A stretch of 64,000 bases of DNA, taken from positions 27,151,029 to 27,215,028 of the forward strand of contig OX467083.1 of assembly GCA_950106755.1 (NCBI GenBank), given 5' to 3'. Below are positions 25,745-37,048 of this stretch, in pieces. This DNA is from Climacium dendroides (lineage: Eukaryota > Streptophyta > Bryopsida > Hypnales > Climaciaceae). Position 1 is the stretch's first letter; every line of letters begins with the position of its first letter. The position numbers were made by a program, and so were the translations under genes. The notes beneath the pieces were generated by a model. That model was not told the DNA's origin. It saw only the letters and a program-made list of their open reading frames with translations, and did not search any database.

Positions 25745-25860
25745 CCTAGGAGTCTATATTATAGACACCTTATATGGTTACAAGTGTTTATATTGTAGGT
25801 ACACTTGCTATAAACTCTTTCCATGCCAGTTATGATGTACCTATGTTATAGGTGCATATG
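25745..25860. repeat. Dispersed repeat, inverted partner of 17290-17410
   Basis: The blocks AGTCTATATTATAGACAC, CAAGTGTTTATATTGTAGG and GTACCTATGTTATAGGTG match, in inverted orientation, the blocks at 17290-17410. Both copies adjoin GC-richer DNA, but no function is visible. Confidence 0.55.
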
Positions 25861-26221
25861 TTATAATTGATACCTTCAAATGGTTTTAGCTACGTATCTA
25901 AAACTAGGTTTAAGACTTATAGACTCATATATTTATGCTCATGCACTAGCATCATCACATATGAGAGATTATCTCCATCACATGTAGGGACCAAACTTCC
26001 AATGTTGGATTATGGTCAATACAAATGCAGAGAAGACCACTACAAAATGGGATCTAAAACCAATGGAGCAGGAGGCAAAGAAGAGGGAGTGTGAAGTGGC
26101 CAAAGTGCTACCTTGGTACATGGTGGATTTCAATTGCTTGCATCCCTTTCCTCTTTCAATGCAACCAAAGTCAACCGGTCGACGGCCAAAGAAGCCGGTT
26201 AGGTGCGTGAGTGTTGGCTTA

Positions 26222-26599
26222 GAGCATGCCCACCCGTCCTACAAAAATGTGGTAGGCAAAATGCTATGCCTTCCATTTTGCAAGCCGGGGGGAAAAATGA
26301 GCCTCATTGGTTGTAGGTCATGAGGCTAACCAATGAGGTTGTGTGTGGTTAAATTATTTTTGTAGTGGTCATTTTCAATTTTGACAATATTAAAAGTTTT
26401 TATGATTAGGTGAGAGGTTTCTAGAGGGGGGGACCACTTCTTGTCCTTTGTTGTTTTGCAAACTCGTAGGTGGCTTGCAAAATAGCCCCAATATGCAAGC
26501 CACCCGGCTTGCAAGCCCTCCCTCTTAAGAAGTCATCTGTTTTGCAAGATGGGTGAGGATTAAGAAGTCATCTGTTTTGTAAGACAAGTGGGGATGCTC
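26222..26599. mobile_element. PIF/Harbinger-type MITE, 378 bp
   Basis: The left end GAGCATGCCCACCCGTCCTA and the right end, read inward, GAGCATCCCCACTTGTCTTA form a terminal inverted repeat that continues into CAAAA. Both flanks are TTA (26219-26221 and 26600-26602), the 3-bp target duplication of this superfamily. The interior has no transposase. It holds an inner inverted repeat (CCTCATTGGTT 26302-26312 with AACCAATGAGG 26328-26338). Near the right end is a duplicated word AAGAAGTCATCTGTTTTG. A transposase of the kind decayed at 59165-62395 could have moved it in trans, which is inference. Confidence 0.85.
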
Positions 26600-26602
26600 T
26601 TA

Positions 26603-27500
26603 GAGCAATCTGTAGCACTTTGTTGACCTCTGGGGTAGGGAGATGAGTGAATGTGAGGGATGCAAATGCTCTGACAAACTAAAGCCCGAAAATACTATAT
26701 TTCTAATGCAAGGGGAGTCTCACTTATTCCAATTGTTGCAACCAGTGTACTAGGAATTATCTTTACTGTCCAACTTTGAACAGATGCTATGGACTATGCC
26801 ATGATGTATGTATCGCCACCCTTGTTCACGATGATTATTCCATCTACACTCTCCAAAAGATCAACGCTAAAATCCAAACGCTAAAATCCAAACACAAAAG
26901 CCCATTGTATGATTTGTATCCTTCCTGAATGCTGCGGAAGTCAAGAACACTGTCACGTAGCAAGCTTCTTCCGTACATCATTTAAAAAAAAAAAATTTAC
27001 ATCTCAAAACCTCCTTCCGTGAATTGTGTGGAAGACTACACATTGCCACGCTTCCGCTTGACCAAATAATCTCAGCATCCGTCATCGTCCCAATTCCCAA
27101 TTTCCGGCAGTCGGAATACGACAACGCATACGCAACAGCATGGCGTATCCAAGCAAAAAAAAGTAGTGTGCCCCACTTCAGGATTGGGCACTGTACCAAC
27201 TGCGAGAAGATGTGCGTGCGGATGGAATTACAGTTTGCGAACTGAAGATTCATCAAGGTAGAAGCGCCAAATCTGTCGAGGTTCAATTTGTGGGCTGGAA
27301 GCTTTACATCATCTGCATCCATAGAAGCTAAAGCTACCATGAGGAAGTTGTAACCCTAACTTCGAGTAGCCATCTTACCTTGAAAAGCGAGCCTGTGACC
27401 TGCATGATGTGGGAGAGGATGAGAGGAAGGTGGAAAGGAAATGAGCCAGTGAAGCTGCATGTTGGCTTTAAAAGAGTACCAAAGGGTAAACTTAACTTAG
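26603..27500. other. Mixed-composition region upstream of cyanase
   Basis: A 120-codon minus frame (27340-26978) begins MVALASMDADD and sits in GC-richer DNA. Upstream of it on the minus strand is a plausible donor TTTTCAAG/GTAAG near 27390. The protein resembles nothing I know and has no clear domain. A 73-codon plus frame lies in the same DNA. It could be a small divergent gene, but I would not call it on this evidence. The short direct repeat CGCTAAAATCCAAA occurs twice near 26866-26892. Confidence 0.25.
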
Positions 27501-28511
27501 CAAGAGCTTGCATGCGACGGACACTTCATCAAGCTCTACTCATGTAAAGCCGTCCCTTTCCAGACTCATTGCCATTCCACTCGCTCGCATCCTGCACTTA
27601 TCCCTCAGTCGACATCTTCTCCTGGTACTCTTCACCCACGAGCGCTATCGCAACGGCGGTTTCACCTTTGCCAACATTCGTCGTTTAGGTTCACTCGTAC
27701 GTCTTTGAATTCGCTTGTATCAGATCCCATTTAGAGTATCTTGTAAGAGATTCGCTTGTACAATTCCTCCCACGTGTACCTCGTGATTGACTTTCTTCCG
27801 ACGGGGAATATTTCTAGAGGCGGTGCTTCTTCGGATTTGGTCTAGATTTTTGGAAGTGGTGAAGTTGGAGAGGAGCGAATTGAATTTTCTGTCATTGGGT
27901 TTGGGAGGTTTAGTTGGGATTCAATTTGGAATTTGAACGGTTTTAGGGTTGGAGAGGGAGGATCGCGCGTGTGTAGACTCTTGCTTGTGCATGCACATGC
28001 TCTGTGCTGTATTTCTTGCTGTTTCGATTTTGTTGTACTGAGAAAGTCGATTGAAATGTGTGCAACAGGTTTTGATCTTGCGGAATTGCAAGTTCGGGCT
28101 TTTTCTGTGCAATCAAATCTCGAGGTGAGTCGTTGTGACCTGCAATTGATTGTTTTCCAGTGGCAATCATTTCTGCTAGAATCGTAACGTTTTTGAATAA
28201 TGTAGAGTATCACTAACTCTTGGGTGTCGTGATTCTCTTTGAGTAGCAGGCGAACCCAAGGTGTGGAGCTGATTTCAGAATGTTATGAATATATGTTGAT
28301 CAATATTAGAGAACACTGTTTGATGTAAATGTTTGCATTGCTTAGCTTAGACACGGTCGTGTGTAGCATGCGATTTGGAAACAATTTGCAGTAATCTCTA
28401 CCATGATGTGCATTGTCTTTCGTACAATTTTGCAAATGCTGCGGACAATGTCGTCTGAGTGAGTTTAACAAGGTATTGTTGTTTTGTAATGCAGGGATTC
28501 AATCCTGTTCA
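27500..28511 (+). promoter_or_regulatory. Cyanase upstream region and probable 5' leader with intron
   Basis: GC-richer, pyrimidine-rich sequence at 27500-27720 and 27780-28124 looks like leader DNA. A good donor CTCGAG/GTGAGT at 28124/28125 and an acceptor TAATGCAG ending at 28494 could remove a leader intron of about 370 bp, bringing the transcript 17 bases from the cyanase ATG at 28512. No clear TATA box was identified. Transcript data would be needed to fix the start. Confidence 0.45.
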
Positions 28512-30205
28512 ATGGCTGACAACAAGTCCGCATTGGTGACCAGGCTTCTGCAGGCCAAGAAGGAAAGCGGCAAGACGTACACTGAGATTGCGAAACAGAC
28601 GGGGTTGACGAATGCCTATGTCGCGCAGCTCTTCCGTCGCCAAGCCCACCTCAAACCCGATACTGCAAAGGTCCTAAAATCTGCTGTGCCATCACTTTCG
28701 GACGATTTGGTCGCTGCAATGCAAGAGATTCCTCTGCGCTCATACGATCCCGCCATTGTTCAGGACCCCACCATCTACAGGTGAAACACATGCACCTGGA
28801 ATGACCTCTGTGAATTGATTTTCTTTGTACAGGAATTGTTTCTCCTTGATCAAAGTTTTAACACTGACTTTCTTTTGCCAGGATACATGAGGCGGTTGTT
28901 CATTACGGCGAAAGCATCAAGGATATCATCAACGAAGAGCTTGGAGACGGCATGTAAGTTGGCAACCTTTTCGAAGTCGTCATGTGAAATGCATGTGGTT
29001 TGCTTTGTCAGTTGTGTTTGTTCTCTCAATGCTAAGAGGAGAGAATGAACATGCAAATGTGACTGCAACACATGCATCATTTTCGTTTGGTACCATATCC
29101 TTCTACATTTTCAAACCATTGCATAGCCCATCGTTGGAAATAATAATTTTCTTTATGTCTAGCAGAATTGTGACATGTGGTTATAGGAACAGTGATGTTC
29201 TGTGATTTTCAAGCAGGATTTTGAATTTTTCAATCAGTGAAGATTACAGAGAGGATTGTTTTGAGATATATGGCATTCTTACATATCCATTTGCGGTAGA
29301 GACATTTGCGATTTTCTCTCGTTTATGTTCATTCAGGGTCAGAAGTTTACGAAACCCTAGTAGCACCTGAAACTGTATTGTCTTTAGCCTGAGGATATCG
29401 GGGTTTGTGCAACTATTTCAAAGGACTACTGATAATCTCTACATGGTTTTTGATTGGGATTTTGCAGCATGTCCGCTATTGGTTACTATTGCTCCGTGGA
29501 GAAGGTGAAGGGCAAAGATGGCGAGGACAGAGTCGTTATCATCATGAATGGAAAATACTTGCCGTACACTGAACAGGTAAAGTGAAACTTTGTGCTGTTT
29601 CAGTGTGGTTTTGAAAGCAACTATGGTAGGGACACCCAAAACGTTTGATGTCAACTTTTTATGTCCTTTTTAGCAATTGAAAGAGGATTTCGGCAGACCA
29701 AAGAATGCGTCAATTTTTTGGATATTGGATGCAGAAGTTATGAAGATTCAATGTTTTATTGATAGATGATCTTACACTTAAAAAAGCAAATGTTTAATTG
29801 ATCTACATCCTCACAATCAATATGTACCCATTGTCTAAGAGATATTAGGGTGGCAATTTCTGGGTCAGTGATGATTATGAGTATCCCTATCTTGACTTAG
29901 ATAAGAGAGCTGTGGTGTAAGTTCAGGGGGGTGTAACTGATACTTTATTTGATTTGGTTTGTGTGTTCTTTCACTCGATATGTATCTGATCATACTTACT
30001 GTCTTGAATATAAATATTCAAGTTGTGGACACAACTTTTCTTTACCATCTTTATAGCTAGTGCGTTTTAAACACCTTCACACCTATAACAGTTTTGTGAC
30101 TTAGATGAGATCCTATCAAAAATAATTAGTGGAATGGACTCTTAACAAGTGTTTGTGTGTTTACAGAAATCTGAGGGGAACGTTGCAACATTGGCACCCA
30201 TCTAA
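28512..30205 (+). CDS. CYN: Cyanate hydratase (cyanase), four coding exons
   Basis: The enzyme converts cyanate and bicarbonate to carbamate, which decays to ammonia and carbon dioxide, so it detoxifies cyanate and recovers nitrogen. Coding exons are 28512-28780, 28882-28953, 29468-29576 and 30167-30205, all with GT-AG borders, giving 162 residues (bacterial CynS 156). Residues 10-70 form the helix-turn-helix-like N-terminal domain. Residues 85-147 are the catalytic cyanase domain. The catalytic set seen in E. coli as Arg96, Glu99 and Ser122 is present as Arg90, Glu93 and Ser116 with identical spacing. The motif [10 protein letters not shown] closes the domain, and the 12-residue tail is weakly conserved. 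Intron 1 splits the codon of catalytic Arg90. The ATG at 28512 is chosen because the frame upstream reads through likely intron DNA. The gene stands alone, converging with the ABCG gene. No targeting peptide is evident. Confidence 0.96.
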
Positions 30206-32586
30206 TGAGAGGTGGTGTCGTGTACTTTCTGTTGCATACTGTACACAACTCGACACATCTCGAATAATCTGCAAACTGGGTGATTACATGAGTATGGCAC
30301 TTGTAATCGACACGAACAGAAAGTTCCAAGATGTGTGTATATCTGAATAATAGTTGTACATGTGAAGCAAGTAAGGTTTCTGCAATTGAAGCTGCTGCAG
30401 ATACATTTGGCTTTTGATTGTCTACTCTATGGAGTGCTGTGGGAATGGGCTATGGCTTGTGCCAAATATCAATACACTGTAACTCTGCTGATGTAAGCTT
30501 ATAAAAGTTTTGCTGGTGTTATTTGAAATCGTACCAGGTGAACTTCAGTATCAGAAAATCGAAACTGAAAATCATGACATGGGTAATGACATGTCACTCG
30601 TTGCTATATGACATATCAGTTGCAATAGTTGCAATATTTGGCTCAGAAATGAGCAAGAGATTTCAAAAAACAAAACCACTTGGCTTCCTGTGTCACTTTT
30701 GAAAATAGTTTGAGTTACGGTATACAGGCACTTCAAAAACTGAGTCTATGCTATGTTTAGTTTCACTCCATGCACCTTATGTTGAAAATGATTGGACAAA
30801 ATCCAAAATGAGTGGACAAAATTCAAATGAGCAAACATGAATATTGTAGTATCTTTAGGATAGTGCACTACAATCCTAAGAAAACTTGAAGCAAAAAGAA
30901 GTTATAGATCGAAAGTAAATAAATTCCAAAGCTAACCACCCCATACACTCAATTGTTGAGGTGGGTTTCATAATCACTCCCAAAATCACCTATGCTTCTT
31001 TTTTGAGTCATGATGACTTAAATATTTACTACATGTTATACACCATTTAAAACCCACTTCCATTGGTATTGTAAAAAGTTGACATCCATGTCAAAAAAAA
31101 TTTATATGGAGAAAAATGTAGATACTATTAATTTGAATGGAATTTGAAGATTCTTAATGAGTCAAAGACTTGAGATATCATTTATGGTTACAAATTATCT
31201 ATAGGTTACAATTTGAACTGTTGTATCTATTTTGAATAGATTTGAAGACATTTGTTAGAATACACAATTAATACAAATCATTCTAATTTGTATTTAACAA
31301 CCAAAACAATGATTTCACCGCAATCTTTTTGAACCCGATGTATTAGTTTGTAAGGGTTATATATAATACATTTGTTTGGATTGTAGATGATTTAATCCCT
31401 AAAGGATTTTCACTATGTTTCCAACAAAAATGTTCCAAAACTACCATTTCTAGTACAAGTACCAAATGTTTAAAAAAAAAATTGGATACATTTAACCATA
31501 GGACCTTAACAAGGTATGAGAAGATGTGGAAAAGATTTCAAAAATTTCCACCATGTAAATTCAAAGATAATAGCGTTTGAAGTGACAAAAATCCTTTTCT
31601 TGGCCTTATAAAAACCCGGGTAGCTATACTTCACAAGGTTGCATTTGTATAAAAAAATGTCTAAAATGGTGGTTCCTCTTTGGAATCATTTTTCAAGGCA
31701 AGATTTCTACATGCTTGAAAAAATTTTAATCATTTGAAATTTTACAACATATAGGAAAAAAATAGTAAGGAAAAAGAAGTAGAGAATAATTCAAAATACT
31801 AAAGTAAAAAGAATTTAGTTATGGACTTGAAAAATGCCAATCCCAATGGATGTAATCTATAATTTATATCTATATCTATAAATCACTTTATTAAGAACAA
31901 CCATTAGAGAACTAAGATAGGAGGTTCTAAAAGCACACAAGCTCTAAAACCACCCACTTCTTCAAGTGTACAATATTTGTACATGTTGCTTTTTCATAAC
32001 CTTTAGCAATGTATAAACAATGTATATTTTAGGAGGTAGGCAATTTTAAGCCCTATAACATTTCAACATCCAAATTTTATAACTAATTCTATAAAGCTTC
32101 AAAAATTATGAAACGACTTCAATTAGATGCCAATTCCACTTGTCTTTTTGAAACATGTTTCAAGAAGCTTCACCTCCCCAAAATTCAGTTTCCGCTCTTA
32201 GGTGGGCGATTTATGTCACTTTGTATAGCCAAGTCCACGGGGGTTGTGTGTTATTACGACATGTCTTTATTAGGATTTGTACTCATCAAACACTGCAGTA
32301 ATTGAGTTTGCCCTCAAGGAACTCATCTTGCACTCTAATACTAGACGTTCACTTTGTACAAAGTATGCTGCAACGTTTGGGTATTTTTGGAGGTGGAGGC
32401 ACATGAATATTTCCCTGAACTCACAAGTTATGGATGTGCAAAACTTAGATCACAAGCAAGTTAAGGACTTGCGTATGTACACGAACCCAACACTCTGGTG
32501 ATTCTTCACATCTAACAGTTCATTTGAAGGCCACGTTTACCTTTTCTTGTTATTTCATGGCGAAGCACACGTTTAGGTTAATTGAG
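30206..32586. other. Cyanase 3' flank and AT-rich spacer
   Basis: The first few hundred bases after the cyanase stop are probably 3' UTR, with no certain polyadenylation signal. From 31391 (TTAATCCCTAAAGG) to about 31560 lies a reverse-orientation relative of the TTAA family, sharing TTTCACTATGTTTCCAAC and ACCATTTCTAGTACAAGTAC with 24725-24890. Frames of 65-74 codons at 32108-32501 match nothing known. Confidence 0.5.
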
Positions 32587-32725
32587 CCTTGTACAGTACT
32601 GTACAACGATGTCCGAAAACTCCAAATGTTTTACAGAGCCTTTGGAATCACCCCACCTTGTACAGTACTGTACAACGATGTCCGAAAACTCCAAATGTTT
32701 TAGAGCCTTTGGAATCAACCCACCT
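32587..32725. repeat. 69-bp tandem duplication with GTAC palindrome
   Basis: CCTTGTACAGTACTGTACAA begins at 32587 and again at 32656. The second unit lacks two bases, and a third copy starts at 32723 (CCTTG) and diverges. Each unit contains the perfect palindrome TTGTACAGTACTGTACAA. The array lies beyond the 3' end of the ABCG gene. Confidence 0.9.
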
Positions 32726-33357
32726 TGCTACAGCAGAAATCCCAAACATAACATAACTTTCTATTGAAACTATAGATGCAATTTCTCGTAATCAAAACAC
32801 CTCATACGCCAAGAAGTGAAACAAAGTGCGACCCACTTCGGTATTAAGTTCGTACGACGCGCTCTACTCCCCGGTGACAATGGAAGGCATACGTCTCTCC
32901 AGTGATGCATGACCAAAGAAAGAACCATTGTTCTGTAATTTACGACAAATCTTAAACCAAGTGTACAGATATATAATGGAAAAAGGTAGGATTTTCTTAT
33001 AACTAAGCATAGAGCCCAAGACAGATCCATACACAGATCCATCACACAGCTCTGTACTGTACTGTACTGTACAACCCAGGCACCCCTACGTAAGTACAAC
33101 AGCTGCTAAAGAACAGTTTCAAGTGTGTACTCCCTATGTGCGCATAACGCTCTCCTATTTTGAGGTTGTGCATGGCCCTCCTCCCAATGGGGAATCCATT
33201 TACACTGGCGCACATAGAAAGTACACACACAGAAAAATTCATCTCCTAATAAAAATATGCTTAGACATGTGGAACTTATTGACCCTGAGGTAGAGGCGAC
33301 CTTCTCACCACTTTCCACGAAGCTCCTCAAGAATTTGTGAATTTCCTTTTCCAGTCC
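32726..33357 (-). other. Probable ABCG 3' UTR and downstream flank
   Basis: This interval lies directly after the ABCG stop codon (minus strand). It has moderate GC and overlapping short frames without motifs. A run of overlapping CTGTACTGTACTGTACTG at about 33050-33072 echoes the palindromes of the 69-bp repeat. The transcript end cannot be placed. Confidence 0.4.
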
Positions 33358-36300
33358 CTACTTTCTAATGTTTTTGGTGTGCCATCTCAAAGATATATAA
33401 AACAACAGGCGGTATACAAAAATGAAGCCAAGCATGGGACCGATGCAAGCCCACACACGAACCTTCCCCATAGAAAAGCTTTCGAGGACGCCTTGTGAAT
33501 CCAAATTGTTGTACCAGATGACGCCTTTCTGACTCGCATACTCGTTATGCATAATGGCTTCGTAGGGGTATTTGAATATGGACAGGTAGTGGAACCAAAT
33601 CCAGTACTTCGGAATAGCAGACCTGCACAGGAAGCAATGTCACACGTTACGGGACACAGTATGGTACCACTGCTTTCAAGCTCTGAAATTCACAAACCAT
33701 GATCAATCGATACTTTTGATAGACATAACATCCTTGTCCAGTTCATCCTCTTAGAAGGCGTCATAGAAGGCTCAATGAAGGAAATCTGTATGTTAGAGAA
33801 TGTTAGGTCAGGGAATTCGGGTAAAAAGGCCAAGTGGAAGAGAATTACCTCATAATGAACAATCCGGAGAAGAGATAGAAGAAAGCTCCGATGCTGGACA
33901 CCGTGGGCTGGCCAGTAGCCATGTCCGGCACGAGACTCGCCACGAACGACACAAACGCATCGGCGACACAGAAGGTGAGGAAAAGGATGAAAATGTACAT
34001 GAGGATGTTGTCCAGATGATTCACCAAGCCCACCAAGAAGTAGGAAGTGACTGTGTAGATCACAGCCAGAAGAAGTAGGAATGGCAGGCTCACTATAGGT
34101 TTGGCGAAGACGTAGCTGGAGGTTCTGTACGCTCCTCGAGATGTCTCACGGATAAAGATCTGTCTCTCTTTCAGAATCACGGGGAGTGCGTCAACGGCGG
34201 TGAAGACAATGAAGGCAAGTGTAAAGCTGACGAAACCCTGGCGTTGGGTGACTCCCGTGCGATCCTTCTTCGCATGCAGGAAGAGAGTGCCCAGCATTAT
34301 GCCACAGAGAGTCTGCCACACACAAGGTCGGACATCAGGAACTGATCATACGACTCTAAACCTTATCCCGTTGTGGAATTGATAAACAACTAACCGGGTT
34401 CTCAGGAAAATTTCAACGGATTCAAGATCTTTCAGACAACATCATGGATAGGTCTCTTTGTAGTCATAGTGATCATACGCGAGTTTCCATAGGAAGGTCT
34501 CTGTGACCGTAGGGAGACCTCCACATGAATCCTGGGGAAGATTATCTTAATAATGCTGTCAACTAGATCTTAAAACTGTCGAAATTTCACTGGAGAACTC
34601 TATTTAACCCAAGCTTTGAACACTTTTGTTGAAATCTGTTAACACTTTCTACAGGGTTTTATTCTGCAATTTTATTACACCCTTGAATAAACTAGATATG
34701 AAAGGTGCCGGAGAATTGAGAGTAACGGAGAGAAATTCACACATACTGCGAGGAAAGTGCGAACGATAAATATTTCTGGAGTGCGGAGAAAGCTCAGATA
34801 CTCCCGGTGCATGAGTACGACTAACTCCGGCACGAAAGAGTTGGCGAACACTGGTTGTTCCTTGACTGTGGCTCCAGGTGGAACCGTTTCAAGTGTGAAA
34901 TGCTCTCTGTTTTCCTCGATTGCATAAGCCTTCCGCTGCAAAGCAAAACGAGAGTGGTGAGCTAGTAAAGCATGTGGAATTCTTATTGAGCGTAAATGCT
35001 TTGCAGGGAATGTTGAATCCAGCATAACAACACAAAGTATGATATTCTCACTTGATATTCTACAAGACGTTGGAGACCATCCGGATAATCTTGTGCCTCC
35101 TCTATAACATCCAACGCATATTCAACTACATTCACCTGCAAAATTCCACGAGCAAACTGCTTCAATATTGCTTGAATGCTATTCAACAACATGATCACCA
35201 ACCATCCTTACAATCAAATGAATGATACCTTGTGTACACGATTCGAACCCGGCTTAGTATGAAACCTGACAAAAGAAATACATAGCAGACAAGGTGGAGA
35301 TCTTCACTCACATGTGCGGGCATACCACGTTCAATGCAGTTGAAGTAAGTGGCCATCCCCGAGACTGGACCATGGTAGACAACATTGCCCTTAGCCAGAA
35401 CCAAGAACTTGTGAACCGTGGCCAGTATTCGATAACTAGGTTGGTGAATGGTCAAAAGAACAGTTCGCTGACGCTGCGCTGCCATTTGAGATAAGATTTG
35501 CATAACATGGAGAGCAGATGAGCTATCCAAGCCTGAAGTGGGTTCATCCAGGAACAAAACTGCTGGGTCGTGAATCAAATCTACTCCAATGGAGACACGG
35601 CGCCTCTCCCCGCCAGACAAACCCCTGACCTGACATGACACAAAATCTGTTAGTTGGTAACTAAGTCCAACTTGCTTAGACTTTGGGCCATAAAAGCAAA
35701 TGCTCATCAAGAAGTATGCATCCAGAGATTGGGCTAGGTTAGCGTCAATATGAGGGAAGGACTGCTTCTCTGCATTGATTATAAGGTCTTCTTTTCTTTT
35801 CTTTTGAAACATAAAAAATCAATTCCATGGGAAAAATACAAACCCGTCAGCCACAAGTGGCCTGACGGGGAAACCAAGACAGACAGGACAGACAAGCACC
35901 AGACCGGACTGATCGAAGGGAGGGGCAGGCGACATTGAGAGATTATAAGCTCTTCTGAGTGATAACACTATTACCCATTATCAATTCTCCGCGTTGACTT
36001 ACCTTAATTCAACAGTCATGGTTTCTGTAACAACAAAACATACTTTAAAACGTTTTGTCTATCTGAGTTGTACATAAAGAAAACCTGCCTTTAAGATTGA
36101 CGATTAAATCATAGAAGATGATAGATTGCACCTTCTGGTCTCCAACGTATGTGTCTGCACAGGCGGTGAGACCAAGCGTCTCAATTAGGGTTTTCACTCG
36201 CTGTCGCTTCTCCTCAAACTTCATGATCCCTGGAAGTCTGAGCCGTGCGCTGAACATGAGGGTCTCTCGAGCTGTCAAATGTGGGTGCAAAGCATCATCC

Positions 36301-37048
36301 TGCGGAAGATTGCATAGCTCAGTATCACTCACTACGTATACAGTAAACCAACTCAGAAAACAAATTTCCTGGTCATGCACTGATTTTTGCTTGTCCCACA
36401 ACACAGTCATTCGATTCATTCCTCCATATTTTTGTAGACTCTTGCGCAAAAGAAAAATAATTGTCTATACCATACCTGCATGACATACCCGGAGATACGC
36501 TTGAAGGCCGAATCCATGGGCTTGCCATTGACAAGAATCTGACCTCGAAGCGCCTTCCGATCGATGCGCCCCGCCAGAGCGTCGAGGAAGGTCGTCTTGG
36601 AGGACCCAGAAGGTCCCGCAATGGCCAACACTTCACTGGGACTTGCCGCTGCCGACACATTGTTGAGCAGAATTTTCTCCCTCGACTCTCCTTTTTTGAC
36701 TTTCGAAACCACCTACACACAACATCACCGTCCAAAGAAGACATGTGCATCAATTCCTCCATGGCTGGGATCCAAATAGCCTCCAACTTCTTCACAACAC
36801 TCAGTGGCAGCTCATGGACATACAAGATCGTTCTTAGGGCTATCTACCACGACTGTGTACCCTACCTTGTAAGTAAGGTCGTGCACAGAAAGCTCATATG
36901 CAGAAACTCGATCAGGAGTGTGCGGAAACATGGCAGGAGACTGGACAAAGCTCTGCAATTGATGAGAAGGTCTCATTTGGGTGAAACCGCCCGCTTCTCT
37001 CAAACTACCAGACCTCCCAGAGGCCCTCCCGTTATACTGGAACGCCAT
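33358..37048 (-). CDS. Half-size ABCG transporter, eight coding exons
   Basis: An ATP-driven exporter of the plant WBC/ABCG half-size group, acting as a dimer, usually in the plasma membrane; lipids and related compounds are common substrates. Exons in transcript order: 37048-36866, 36712-36476, 36299-36132, 35629-35312, 35135-35052, 34935-34747, 34312-33849, 33622-33358. All have GT-AG borders and give 635 residues. The nucleotide-binding domain comes first: Walker A GPSGSSKT (94-101), Q-loop Gln140, signature LSGGE (200-204), Walker B VLFLDEP (220-226), H-loop His258. NVVEYALDV starts the linker at about residue 304. The membrane domain spans about 390-630, with LPVILKERQIFIRE after the second helix. 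Linker and membrane domain most recall the Arabidopsis ABCG4/5/8/10/23 and STR group (by memory, not alignment). Oddity: Walker A has Ser99 where Gly is usual before Lys100. Intron 3 carries a retroposon. Confidence 0.95.
35793..35940 (-). mobile_element. Short retroposon (SINE-like), copy 2, in ABCG intron 3
   Basis: This is a complete unit of about 148 bp on the minus strand. It has a hairpin with arms CCCGTCAG (35843-35850) and CTGACGGG (35862-35869) and an inner CCAC/GTGG. TTTGTATTTTTCCCATGG follows, then GTTTC and an AAAAGAAAAGAAAAG tail. GATTATAAGGTCTTCT (35777-35792) and GATTATAAGCTCTTCT (35941-35956) match at 15 of 16 positions, a clear target-site duplication. Insertion is in the same sense as the ABCG transcript and spares the splice sites. 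No clear tRNA-type A and B boxes are seen. Confidence 0.8.

Noticed and set aside
26978..27340. 120-codon minus-strand frame as a gene divergent from cyanase
   Set aside because: It sits in GC-richer DNA with a plausible upstream donor, but no family match and an overlapping plus frame. The evidence is too thin for a gene call.
27842..28213. 123-codon minus-strand frame and overlapping frames near the cyanase leader
   Set aside because: Several frames on both strands overlap in the same leader DNA and none has a known motif. The pyrimidine-rich plus strand fits a 5' leader better.
28413..28511. Upstream in-frame ATG that would lengthen cyanase by 33 residues
   Set aside because: The extension crosses a likely leader-intron acceptor (TAATGCAG at 28494), and the family normally begins close to the ATG at 28512.
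33845..34078. Plus-strand frame across 33800-34078, rich in charged residues
   Set aside because: It is antisense to exon 7 of the ABCG gene, which encodes membrane helices.
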